DNA from: Rhodospirillales bacterium
GTDB lineage: Bacteria; Pseudomonadota; Alphaproteobacteria; UBA8366; JADFVY01
Assembly: GCA_020356105.1 (NCBI GenBank)
Contig: CP070634.1
Location: forward strand, 1,400,046-1,432,823
Length of the DNA: 32,778 bases
Direction of reading: 5' to 3'
In this document: in pieces, positions 17,706 through 24,746 of the stretch
Layout: each line of letters opens with the position of its first letter
Numbering within the stretch: position 1 is the stretch's first letter
The notes under the pieces: generated by a model
What the model saw: the letters and a program-made list of their open reading frames with translations, nothing else
Database searches by the model: none
What the model was told of the DNA's origin: nothing
Made by a program: the position numbers and the translations under genes

Positions 17706-19634
17706 ATGGGCATCATGGGCCGATTCAAGGGTTCGAGTTTCACAGGACGGACGCGCCGTCGTCTCGGATGGCGGGACCTCGCCATCATGCTATTGGCGGG
17801 CGCTGTCTCCATCATGGCGACATTGGCTTACTTCGCCTACACATTGCCGTTGCCCGACGGTTTCGGGGAAACGCCGGATCGGCCTTCGATGCTGCTGAAG
17901 GCGGAGAATGATGAAGTTTTCGCAAGTCGAGGCGAGTTTCGCGGAGAGTGGTTGTCGCCCGGAGAGTTGCCGCAGACGCTTCGCCACGCGGTGGTCGCGG
18001 CGGAGGATCGCCGATTCTATGCGCATGCCGGCATCGATCTTCGGGGTATTGGCCGTGCGCTTGCAGCGAACTTCGAGGCTGGCGAAATTCGCCAGGGCGG
18101 CAGCACGATCACGCAGCAGCTCGCCAAGACCTATTTTTTGGAGCCGGATCGTACCTTCAAGCGCAAGATCCAGGACATGATGTTGGCGCTGTGGCTTGAG
18201 AACAGGCTGTCCAAGGACGAGATTCTGGCCAATTACCTCAACGCAGTCTATTTCGGTGCTGGCGCCTATGGCGTCGATGCCGCGGCCTGGCGGTATTTCA
18301 GAAAGTCGGCGCGCTCGCTGACGCTCGCGGAGTCGGCCATGCTTGCCGGGCTCATTCGTGCGCCCTCGCGCTATTCGCCGGTCAAGGATCTGGAAACGGC
18401 CCAGGCCCGTGCGTCTATCGTCTTGGGCCTGATGCAGGACGAGGGATATATCAGCGAAGATGAAGCCGTTGCGTCGCGCGCCGATCCGGCCGTCCTAGCA
18501 ATCGCGCCGGACGCACATCCGGGCTGGAATTACCTGGCTGACCGGGCCGAACAGGATGCCTATCGGCTGCTCGGCCCGATGGCCGCCGATCTTTCGATCC
18601 AGACGACGCTGGTGCCCGAGATCCAGGATCTGGCCGAAGATACCGTCAACCGCTGGTCGGGTATTCTCGGCAGCGGGGACGATGCGGTGGAGACGGCCCT
18701 CGTTGCGATGACGCTCGACGGCGCTGTGGTTGCAATGGTCGGTGGGCGGAATTATCAGAACAGTCAGTTCAATCGCGCAACGCAGGCCAAACGACAGCCG
18801 GGTTCCGCGTTCAAGTTGTTTGTCTATCTTGCTGCTCTCGATGCGGGATTCCGCCCGAACAGCCTGGCGGTCGACGAGCCGATCACGATCGACGGCTGGA
18901 GCCCCCGCAACGCTTCCGGGATATATCGGGGCCAGGTAACCCTCCGCACCGCCTTTGCCGAATCGATCAACACGGTGGCGGTGAAGCTCACTGAACATGT
19001 CGGTCGCGATAAGGTCATCGGTGTCGCGCGGGTGCTCGGCTTGACATCCGAGCTGCGGCCGACGCCCAGCTTGGCGCTGGGCAGCTTCGAGACGACTTTG
19101 CTCGAATTGACGGGGGCCTATGCCGCGATCGCAGCGGACGTCAAACGAATTGAACCCTATGTCATCCGGGAGATCCGCGGTCGCGGCCGCACACTCTACC
19201 AGCATCAGCTCGCGGCTGGCGGCAGCAGGGGCGCCATACCTTGGAAGCGCGATGCCATGGTCGACATGCTCATGGCCGCCGTGCAGACGGGGACCGGCCG
19301 TGCCAGTGCCTTTGGCCGGCCCTCCGCGGGCAAGACCGGCACCAGCGAGGACAATCGCGACGGCTGGTTTATCGGATTCACCGGTGATCTCGTGGCAGGT
19401 GTCTGGGTTGGCCGGGATGACAACAAACCTGTGGACGGTCTGGAGGGCGGCGGTGTACCGGCGCGCATATGGCGCGATTTTATGACCGCGGTCTACGCGG
19501 CGCCGGGCGTCGAAGGGAAGGATCCGTTCATTGCGGATGCGGCAACCAAGCACGTGCCGGTTTCCGCCAAGGACGGCAGGGACCCCATGAGTCTGAAAGA
19601 CCTCGGGGATGTCATTCGCCAGCTGTTCGAATAA
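17706..19634 (+). CDS. Class A penicillin-binding protein (PBP1A family: transglycosylase and transpeptidase)
   Basis: A bifunctional peptidoglycan synthase of about 642 residues. Counting from the GTG at 17673, a single membrane anchor spans residues about 37-58. The GT51 glycosyltransferase domain has the catalytic EDRRFYAHAGID (Glu111), GGSTITQQLAKTYFLE and KIQDMMLALWLE. The transpeptidase domain has SAFK (Ser378 and Lys381), SIN (431-433) and KTGTS (554-558). All active-site motifs are intact. Start choice is uncertain: GTG 17673, ATG 17706 and ATG 17715 are in frame and none has a strong ribosome-binding site; ATG 17706 leaves a short basic cytoplasmic tail. It converges on the GGDEF gene with a 19-base gap. 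Confidence 0.93.
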   Translation: MGIMGRFKGSSFTGRTRRRLGWRDLAIMLLAGAVSIMATLAYFAYTLPLPDGFGETPDRPSMLLKAENDEVFASRGEFRGEWLSPGELPQTLRHAVVAAEDRRFYAHAGIDLRGIGRALAANFEAGEIRQGGSTITQQLAKTYFLEPDRTFKRKIQDMMLALWLENRLSKDEILANYLNAVYFGAGAYGVDAAAWRYFRKSARSLTLAESAMLAGLIRAPSRYSPVKDLETAQARASIVLGLMQDEGYISEDEAVASRADPAVLAIAPDAHPGWNYLADRAEQDAYRLLGPMAADLSIQTTLVPEIQDLAEDTVNRWSGILGSGDDAVETALVAMTLDGAVVAMVGGRNYQNSQFNRATQAKRQPGSAFKLFVYLAALDAGFRPNSLAVDEPITIDGWSPRNASGIYRGQVTLRTAFAESINTVAVKLTEHVGRDKVIGVARVLGLTSELRPTPSLALGSFETTLLELTGAYAAIAADVKRIEPYVIREIRGRGRTLYQHQLAAGGSRGAIPWKRDAMVDMLMAAVQTGTGRASAFGRPSAGKTGTSEDNRDGWFIGFTGDLVAGVWVGRDDNKPVDGLEGGGVPARIWRDFMTAVYAAPGVEGKDPFIADAATKHVPVSAKDGRDPMSLKDLGDVIRQLFE

Positions 19635-19653
19635 GTCCCTGGCGTGAGCCCCG

Positions 19654-20943
19654 CTAGACGCTGACCCGGTTGCGCCCGTCCTTCTTGGCCCGGTAGAGCG
19701 CCTGGTCGGCGGCCCTGATGACGGCATCGGGTGAGCCGTTGGTCTCCGAACGTTCCGCAACGCCGATACTGATGGTCACCGTCACCTTCTTGTTGTTCTT
19801 CGGGCCGGATTTCGACCGGTTCGCGGCGCTCTTCTTCTTTCGGCCCTTGGCCCTGATGATAAACCCGGACTCCTTGATGTTGCGGCGCAGCGCATCGAGG
19901 TGCTGCACGGCTTCTTCACTGGACTTGCCGGAGAAGACCACTGTGAATTCCTCTCCGCCGTAGCGGAACGGTTTACCACCCCCTCCGACGCCTTCCATGC
20001 GGCTTGCCACCATCCGCAGCACCTGATCGCCGACATCGTGGCCGTAGGTGTCGTTGAACTTCTTGAAGTGGTCGACATCGAGCATCGCGATTGCATAGCG
20101 CGGTCCCAGCTTCATGGTCTCGTGCATCAATGCCCGCCGACCCGGCAGTCCCGTGAGCTCGTCGTGAAACGCCAGGCGATAGCCGTCTTGAATCGCGGCA
20201 ATCAAGAGGGTCGTCGCGGCAGTGCTGAAGAATAGCGGGGCGGTCGGCCCGCTGTCGGCAAAGTGCAGAGCCAGTGCCACGGCCACCAGCGCACCCAGCG
20301 CGCCGCTCTCGAGCGGCGGATTGCCGAGCGCAACCAGCCGCAGCACGAAGTACAACGCCGCGGCGCCGAACGCCACCAAGGCAAGCGTCGGGACGGCAGT
20401 ATCCGGAAGATAGGACTGAGGCAGCAGTTGCAGGGACAGGACGAGCTTGACCCAGCCATGCAAGCTGGCAGCGGCATCGCTGCCCAACCACAAATGTGCC
20501 ATCACCACGGCTACCGCGATACCGCTGACGCCGCCGAGCAGCAATGCTCGCAGGAGTCCGGGCCGGGAAAGAAGTCCGCGTTCCTGCAGTAGCGACAGGG
20601 CGACGAAGCCGATCGGGAACAGAAACGCATACATCATGAAACCGATCTCGGCGGCGGTCCCCGGCCGGATCTTGCTCGCAGGGCCCAGCAGAAGCCAGTG
20701 CCCAACCACCAGCATGCCCATCGAAAACACCAGCCGGCTCCGATTGAATCGCCAGCCGATGATGGCGCCGACAAGGCCAAGCCCGTACGGCAGATAGGGC
20801 AGGATTGCACCGATGGCGCCGGGAATGCGTGTCGAATAGAGCATGGCTCCCCACGCCGCGGCGAGAAGTACGGCAGGCCAGAATACGGCGGCTGGCAGAC
20901 GAATCGCGGCGCGTCCCAGGCTGTCGGCGGTGATGGCTGTCAT
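19654..20943 (-). CDS. Membrane-anchored diguanylate cyclase (GGDEF domain)
   Basis: A 429-residue protein. Residues 1-250 hold about seven or eight hydrophobic segments (for example PAVLLAAAWGAMLY and LVFSMGMLVVGHWLLLG). The GGDEF domain starts at HDELTGLPGRRAL (260-272), has the metal site in MLDVDHFKKFNDTYGHDVGD and the active site RYGGEEF (GGEEF at 329-333), and ends DQALYRAKKDGRNRV. GGEEF is a catalytically competent form that makes c-di-GMP from two GTP. The RxxD product-inhibition motif expected just before it is replaced by a glycine run (GVGGGGKPF). Residues about 364-386 are a Lys/Arg-rich insertion before the VTVTISIGVAE strand. No sensory domain other than the membrane segment is recognised. 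Confidence 0.92.
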   Translation of the reverse strand: MTAITADSLGRAAIRLPAAVFWPAVLLAAAWGAMLYSTRIPGAIGAILPYLPYGLGLVGAIIGWRFNRSRLVFSMGMLVVGHWLLLGPASKIRPGTAAEIGFMMYAFLFPIGFVALSLLQERGLLSRPGLLRALLLGGVSGIAVAVVMAHLWLGSDAAASLHGWVKLVLSLQLLPQSYLPDTAVPTLALVAFGAAALYFVLRLVALGNPPLESGALGALVAVALALHFADSGPTAPLFFSTAATTLLIAAIQDGYRLAFHDELTGLPGRRALMHETMKLGPRYAIAMLDVDHFKKFNDTYGHDVGDQVLRMVASRMEGVGGGGKPFRYGGEEFTVVFSGKSSEEAVQHLDALRRNIKESGFIIRAKGRKKKSAANRSKSGPKNNKKVTVTISIGVAERSETNGSPDAVIRAADQALYRAKKDGRNRVSV

Positions 20944-21180
20944 GGCGTTTGGTAATGTCTGGTTGTTGGAGCTAACCCTCGTTGGGGAGCTTAAATGGTA
21001 AAGAGTTTACTTGAGGTGAACGGGCGTGGCCGCAAACCGAAATATGCACATTGGATCAGCTGTCGCAGGATTACGCACCATGTCTGGGGATCGCGCACGC
21101 AGAGAGGGGGCGCAACGCGCGACCAAACCGGAGCCGGCGACCTATCCCGACGTATACGTGGACTGAGCTTGAAATAAATA

Positions 21181-21290
21181 CGAGAAATTCTTAGTAAGAA
21201 AGATATATATGGTTAACATTATTAGTAAACAAAGTTGGTTAATAAATACATTTTATATAAAAAATTGAATTAGATCCATCTATTCAATTG
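21181..21290. other. AT-rich island (about 21 % GC over 110 bp)
   Basis: By direct count 23 of 110 bases are G or C, whereas flanking genes are well above 60 %. The tract has TATATAT and TTTTATATAAAAA-like runs and several TTAA words. No DnaA box was seen, so it is not an obvious origin. Such islands in high-GC genomes are usually promoter, nucleoid-protein binding or foreign-DNA scars. Confidence 0.8.
21263..21289. promoter_or_regulatory. Palindrome upstream of the hydrolase gene (possible operator)
   Basis: AATTGAAT (21263-21270) and ATTCAATT (21282-21289) form an 8-bp inverted repeat; inside it, AGAT (21272-21275) and ATCT (21278-21281) continue the symmetry with one unpaired base. The dyad ends next to a -35-like TTGATT (21288-21293). 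The arrangement resembles a dimeric regulator site, but no regulator is named. Confidence 0.5.
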
Positions 21291-21316
21291 ATTGGCCCAA
21301 CAGTATCTGGTATTAA
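21288..21316 (+). promoter_or_regulatory. Candidate promoter for the cell-wall hydrolase gene
   Basis: TTGATT (21288-21293) and TATTAA (21311-21316) are 17 bases apart, a good sigma-70-type fit at both elements. The -10 element overlaps the CtrA-type box and the -35 abuts the palindrome. The leader to the ATG at 21468 would be about 145 nt. Confidence 0.45.
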
Positions 21317-21327
21317 CGAATCATTAA
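21313..21327 (+). promoter_or_regulatory. CtrA-type binding box TTAA-N7-TTAA
   Basis: TTAA (21313-21316), seven bases, TTAA (21324-21327) followed by AC, matches the full-site consensus of the alphaproteobacterial response regulator CtrA. It overlaps the candidate -10 element, so binding could repress that promoter or direct a different one. A half-matching copy (TTAA at 21213-21216 with AGTA at the second position) lies 100 bases upstream. Chance occurrence is raised because the area is AT-rich. Confidence 0.5.
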
Positions 21328-21467
21328 ACAGTTTCGGGGAGGCGGTGCTTGGGTCGGGGAGGTCTCAGCCGCCATATTTCTCCGGAAACTGAAAACAAGA
21401 CAATAGAAGCGACACGGCGCGAGCCGGCCGACAAAAGACATAAAGAAGCGATTTTGGGGTGGATGCT

Positions 21468-22070
21468 ATGCTCAAAATGGGTACTACGATCGCCATCGCG
21501 ACGGTTCTAATGGCTCTCGTTTTTCCGGGCGAGGGCAGGGCGGATCTCAACGAGGAAATCGAATGTCTTGCCCTCAATATATATTTTGAGGCGAGAGGCG
21601 AGCCGGTCGACGGCCGCATCGCGGTTGGTCACGTGGTTCTGAACCGGGTTGCAGACGATCGCTACCCGGACAAGATCTGTGACGTCGTCAAGCAGGGCGG
21701 TCCCCGGCCGAAGCACAAATGCCAGTTTTCCTGGTGGTGCGACGGGCGCAGTGACCGGCCCCGCGACCTCCAGGCTTGGCGCGAAAGTCAGGTGCTGGCT
21801 CGGGTGGTCTTCTGGGGCTACGCAGAGGACCCCACGGGTGGCGCGCTCTGGTATCACGCCGATTACACGATGCCGTATTGGGGTAGCAAACTGACCCGCG
21901 GGCCAAAGATCGGACGGCATCATTTCTATGTCCCCGGACCCGGGAATCCGCGGAACGAGCCGAAACTGGCAGGAAACGAATTGACCACGGCGGTTCAGCA
22001 GTACAAGGAAGGGGCTGCCGAAAAGAACAAGCAGGACGAGCCGGCCAAGATCGCAGGCGAGTCCATCTAA
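21468..22070 (+). CDS. Cell-wall hydrolase, SleB/CwlJ (Hydrolase_2) type
   Basis: A 200-residue secreted protein: signal or anchor residues 5-22 (GTTIAIATVLMALVFPG), then the Hydrolase_2 domain with CLALNIYFEARGEPVDGRIA (probable catalytic Glu41), VVLNRVADDRYPDKICDVV, CQFSWWCDG and ALWYHADYTMPYW. Members are lytic transglycosylases or amidases acting on peptidoglycan; spore-cortex SleB is the best-known relative, but in Gram-negative bacteria the role is cell-wall remodelling. The start is ATG 21468 (GGTGGA upstream); GTG 21459 and ATG 21477 are alternatives. A perfect-stem terminator follows. Possible CtrA control is noted separately. Confidence 0.88.
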   Translation: MLKMGTTIAIATVLMALVFPGEGRADLNEEIECLALNIYFEARGEPVDGRIAVGHVVLNRVADDRYPDKICDVVKQGGPRPKHKCQFSWWCDGRSDRPRDLQAWRESQVLARVVFWGYAEDPTGGALWYHADYTMPYWGSKLTRGPKIGRHHFYVPGPGNPRNEPKLAGNELTTAVQQYKEGAAEKNKQDEPAKIAGESI

Positions 22071-22090
22071 CGCGCATACGGGGAGGACGT

Positions 22091-22130
22091 CGAGAGCGCG
22101 CCTTGTGATCAGGATCAAGGCGCGCTCTCG
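22091..22130 (+). terminator. Long perfect stem-loop after the hydrolase gene
   Basis: CGAGAGCGCGCCTTG (22091-22105) and its exact complement (22116-22130) form a 15-bp stem with a 10-base loop, 20 bases after the hydrolase stop. The downstream tract (CAGTTTGTGTT) is only moderately T-rich. It is probably a terminator, though the loop also contains an FNR-like half-palindrome. Confidence 0.7.
22105..22118. promoter_or_regulatory. FNR/FixK-like box with one mismatch
   Basis: GTGAT-CAGG-ATCAA differs from TTGAT-N4-ATCAA at one base. It sits in the stem-loop about 100 bases before the lipoprotein gene. It could be a real activator site or a by-product of the stem sequence; no well-placed -10 element was found. 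Confidence 0.25.
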
Positions 22131-22214
22131 CAGTTTGTGTTACCCGGATTTCCGTTGTGCTCGACGCATGTTCTTGCTGCGGGTGCACGTTCCATGATCC
22201 GAGGAGACACGACG

Positions 22215-22496
22215 ATGCTTACCAAGAGCCAGTTCGGTGCAGGATCGTTGGTTGTGGCGGCGTTGCTGTTCGCCGGTTGCGCGACACCTGAAGGAGCCGC
22301 GACGCAAACCGACATCGAAGCGCTGCGATCCGAGATCGCCGATCTTCGCGCCCGGATTGACAGTGTCGCCAGGACGGCGGAGGCAGCTGCCGAGAGTTCC
22401 AGCACTGCCGCCGCGCGCGCGGACGAGGCCGCACGCGAGGCGAAGGCCGCGAGCGAGAAGGCGGATCGAATCTACAGGCAGTCGTTGCGCAAATAG
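22215..22496 (+). CDS. Lpp-like alanine-zipper outer-membrane lipoprotein
   Basis: A 93-residue lipoprotein. A signal peptide with lipobox LFAGC places the lipidated Cys at residue 22. The mature part is a long helix (TDIEALRSEIADLRARIDSV) followed by an Ala-rich heptad stretch, ending in RQSLRK. Murein lipoproteins of the Lpp/OprI type have this design and end in a lysine that L,D-transpeptidases attach to peptidoglycan; here the last residue is Lys93. ATG 22215 follows GAGGAGA (22199-22205); longer in-frame starts would bury the signal. An L,D-transpeptidase gene lies convergently next door. Confidence 0.85.
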   Translation: MLTKSQFGAGSLVVAALLFAGCATPEGAATQTDIEALRSEIADLRARIDSVARTAEAAAESSSTAAARADEAAREAKAASEKADRIYRQSLRK

Positions 22497-22514
22497 GCAA
22501 CCTTTGTGCCGGTG

Positions 22515-22543
22515 GACGGCCGGGCACTGCGAGCCGTCTATTT
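22515..22543 (+). terminator. Weak stem-loop between the convergent lipoprotein and L,D-transpeptidase genes
   Basis: GACGGC (22515-22520) pairs with GCCGTC (22533-22538), followed by TATTT. The stem is short and the loop is 12 bases. It partly overlaps the 3' end of the reverse-strand gene. A modest terminator for the lipoprotein transcript. Confidence 0.35.
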
Positions 22544-23458
22544 GGTGATCTGCACCGGGATGCCGCGCTTGTGGCGTGCAACGGCTCTCACGCTCGGCCA
22601 GTCGACACGTTTGGCTGCCGCACCGGCGAAGGAGCGAACCCGACGCTCGAGATCTGGTATCGGCGCGGGGATGAGCCAGCCTGTGCGTTCGAGCTGGTCG
22701 CCCTCGACGGCGTCGGGATGAACTTCCATGAATAGATGGCCGCCCGACCAACCGAGCTTCACGGCCTGGTCGACGACGGTGACCGGTGTGCCGACCGAAA
22801 CGATTGCGAACAGGTGCTCGATATCCTCCGGATAGAGCCGAATGCAGCCGCCGCTGACGCGGCGGCCGATACCGAAGGGCCGGTTGGTCCCGTGAACGAC
22901 ATAACTTTGCCAACCAAGGTCGAGCGCATATGCGCCCAACGGATTATCGGGTCCCGGCGGCACCGATATCGGAAGCTCGGGTCGTTCTGCGCGAATCGAT
23001 GCCGGCGGGATCCAGGTTGGTGCCTCTCGCTTGCGCACGATTTGCGTCGTGCCGATAGGTGTTTCGCGTCCCTTGCGGCCGACGCCAATCGGATGCGTGA
23101 TCACCGTCCCGGCGCCGTCTCCGAAATAATACAAGCGAAGTTCCGGCAGGTTGATGACCATCCCGGTGCGCGGCGCGTGCGGCAAGATATGTGCCTTCGG
23201 CAAGATGACCGTGCGTCCCGGCGGTGGCAGCCACGGATCTATCCCGGGATTGGCAGCCACGATTTCTATGTAGCCCAGATCATGTCGACGGGCGATCAGA
23301 AGCAGATTTTCGTCTGACTGGACCGTGTGATACTCAAGCCGGCCGATGACATCGTCGCCTGACTCGGCCGCAAGGGCGTATGTCGTCGACACCGTGCATC
23401 CCAGCGCAATCGATGTGAGCAGCGCGCAAGAACCGCAAATGTTGATCCCCGTCGACAT
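22538..23458 (-). CDS. L,D-transpeptidase (ErfK/YbiS/YcfS/YnhG family) with LysM-like N-terminal domain
   Basis: A 306-residue exported enzyme: signal region (residues about 8-31), a LysM-type segment (YHTVQSDENLLLIARRHDLG through PPGRTVILP, residues 43-87), and a YkuD catalytic domain with YVVHGTNRPFGIG (His189) and RRVSGGCIRLYPED (Cys205). The Cys/His pair is intact. The family either forms 3-3 peptidoglycan cross-links or anchors Lpp-type lipoproteins to the wall. An Lpp-like gene with a C-terminal lysine is adjacent. It is three bases downstream of the dnaJ-like gene on the same strand, so the two are probably co-transcribed. Confidence 0.93.
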   Translation of the reverse strand: MSTGINICGSCALLTSIALGCTVSTTYALAAESGDDVIGRLEYHTVQSDENLLLIARRHDLGYIEIVAANPGIDPWLPPPGRTVILPKAHILPHAPRTGMVINLPELRLYYFGDGAGTVITHPIGVGRKGRETPIGTTQIVRKREAPTWIPPASIRAERPELPISVPPGPDNPLGAYALDLGWQSYVVHGTNRPFGIGRRVSGGCIRLYPEDIEHLFAIVSVGTPVTVVDQAVKLGWSGGHLFMEVHPDAVEGDQLERTGWLIPAPIPDLERRVRSFAGAAAKRVDWPSVRAVARHKRGIPVQITK

Positions 23459-23461
23459 GGC

Positions 23462-24586
23462 TCAGGCCTTCTGTGTCCGCTTTGCCTTGCGTGAACGCCC
23501 GGCCTCTTGGACCTGGCTGGCGGCGCGCAGTTCCTCATAAAGCGCGCGTGCCCGTCCCGTGACATGCTCGGGTACGTGTATTCGTACTCTGACCAGCAGG
23601 TCGCCGCGGACGTCTGAGCCGAATCGCGGCAGCCCTTCGCCGCGTAAGCGCAGGACGGTGTCAGGCTGCGTGCCCGGGGGAACCACCGTGTCGGCGGTGC
23701 CGCTCAGTGTGGGGACGAGGAGGTGCGTGCCCAGCACCGCGTCTGGAATTTCGATCGTCTCGGTCCGCCAAAGACCGGCCCCTTTGCGCGCGAAGCGACG
23801 ATCCGGAGCGGTATGGACGCGGACGAAGAGATCGCCCGGCCGGCCGCCCGACGCGGCCGGCGCGGTAGCGTGTCCCGGAATGCGCAGCGCCGCCCCGTCC
23901 TCGAGACCTTTGGGTACTGTCAGCTTCAACTGCTCGGATCGCGGCGTCTGTCCACGTCCCGCGCATTGGGGACACGGCGTGTCGATCACCCTGCCGTGAC
24001 CGTCGCAGTCGGGACAGGTCGAGATCTGACGAATGTTCATCGATCCGCGCTGGCTCTCTCTTGTTACTTCTCCGGTGCCGCCGCACGACTCGCATCGTCG
24101 CGGGGCCGTCCCGGCCCTCGCGCCCGTTCCGTCGCAGCTTTCGCAGGGCCGAATCCGCTCGAACCGCACGATCTCGTCCCCGCCGGATACAATGCGCTCC
24201 AACGGTACCTCGAGGGTGACCTCGATATCGGCTCCTCGTTGCCGGTCGGGGCGGCGGCGCCCAAAGAGCCTCGCGAACAGTTCATGGCCGAAATCAAAGC
24301 CCAATCCGCCGAGCACCTCGTCGAGATCGATCCCGCCAAACAGATCTTCGGGTGCCACGCCGGACACGCCGACATGGCCTCGGGCATCGTAATTTGCCCG
24401 GCGCCGCGGATCGGACAGGATGCCATAGGCCTCGGCGATCTCCTTGAACCTCTCCTCGGCGCCGGGGTCCTTGTTGCGATCGGGATGGTACTTCAGAGCG
24501 AGCCGTCGGAATGCGTCCTTGATCGCCTTTACGTCGGCATCACGGGCGATCCCCAATATCTCGTAATAGTCCCGTTTCTGTTCCAT
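23462..24586 (-). CDS. DnaJ-type (class A) Hsp40 co-chaperone
   Basis: A 374-residue protein with all class A parts: J domain with YHPDRN (HPD at 34-36), a short Gly/Phe-rich region (FGGIDLDEVLGGLGFDFG), a zinc-finger region of four CxxCxGxG repeats (CESCDGTG, CESCGGTG, CPDCDGHG, CPQCAGRG, residues 148-212) and the C-terminal substrate-binding domains. The HPD activates Hsp70 ATP hydrolysis. No dnaK or grpE lies nearby, and the tail ends in basic residues (SRKAKRTQKA), so it is probably an accessory DnaJ paralogue. Start ATG 24586 (MEQKRDYYEIL) is preferred to the longer frame. Confidence 0.92.
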   Translation of the reverse strand: MEQKRDYYEILGIARDADVKAIKDAFRRLALKYHPDRNKDPGAEERFKEIAEAYGILSDPRRRANYDARGHVGVSGVAPEDLFGGIDLDEVLGGLGFDFGHELFARLFGRRRPDRQRGADIEVTLEVPLERIVSGGDEIVRFERIRPCESCDGTGARAGTAPRRCESCGGTGEVTRESQRGSMNIRQISTCPDCDGHGRVIDTPCPQCAGRGQTPRSEQLKLTVPKGLEDGAALRIPGHATAPAASGGRPGDLFVRVHTAPDRRFARKGAGLWRTETIEIPDAVLGTHLLVPTLSGTADTVVPPGTQPDTVLRLRGEGLPRFGSDVRGDLLVRVRIHVPEHVTGRARALYEELRAASQVQEAGRSRKAKRTQKA

Positions 24587-24650
24587 GACGCGGGCTGTGC
24601 CGCCGCGATCCACACGCGTTGAGCGACGCTCTCCTGCTTCGGTGTCCTAA

Positions 24651-24719
24651 CCTTAATGGAGGAATGGGCGCGGCGTGTTGACGCAGGTCAATGCCCCGCA
24701 GCGCGAGGCTGGCTAGGCT
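24651..24719. promoter_or_regulatory. FNR/FixK-type box with divergent promoter geometry
   Basis: TTGAC-GCAG-GTCAA (24678-24691) is a perfect dyad matching the FNR/Anr/FixK consensus (TTGAY-N4-RTCAA). On the forward strand TAGGCT (24714-24719) puts a start site near 24726, 41.5 bases from the box centre, the class II activator geometry. On the reverse strand TAAGGT (24656-24651) gives a start near 24644, about 40.5 bases away. It could therefore serve both the BON-domain gene and the dnaJ-like gene. The box is seen; regulation is inferred. Confidence 0.7.
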
Positions 24720-24746
24720 ATCCCGCACCGCTGAAAAGGGAGACCG

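Larger units (their letters stand above)
20944..21467. other. 524-base intergenic region between the cyclase and cell-wall hydrolase genes
   Basis: No convincing gene is present. A 60-codon ORF at 20995-21177 (+) has no family resemblance and abnormal composition. The right half contains the AT-rich island, palindrome, promoter-like elements and CtrA-type box described separately. The region lies between divergently transcribed genes, so it can hold promoters for both. Confidence 0.7.

Noticed and set aside
18495..19760. 421-codon reverse-strand frame opposite the penicillin-binding protein gene
   Set aside because: The forward gene has intact GT51 and transpeptidase motifs; the reverse frame has no recognisable domain and also overlaps the GGDEF gene end.
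20995..21177. 60-codon forward ORF in the cyclase-hydrolase gap
   Set aside because: No family resemblance, no good ribosome-binding site, and it ends at the edge of the AT-rich island; probably chance.
21181..21330. Possible replication origin in the AT-rich island
   Set aside because: No DnaA-box-like TTATNCACA sequences were found and no origin-associated genes (dnaA, parAB, hemE) flank it; a promoter or operator region explains it better.
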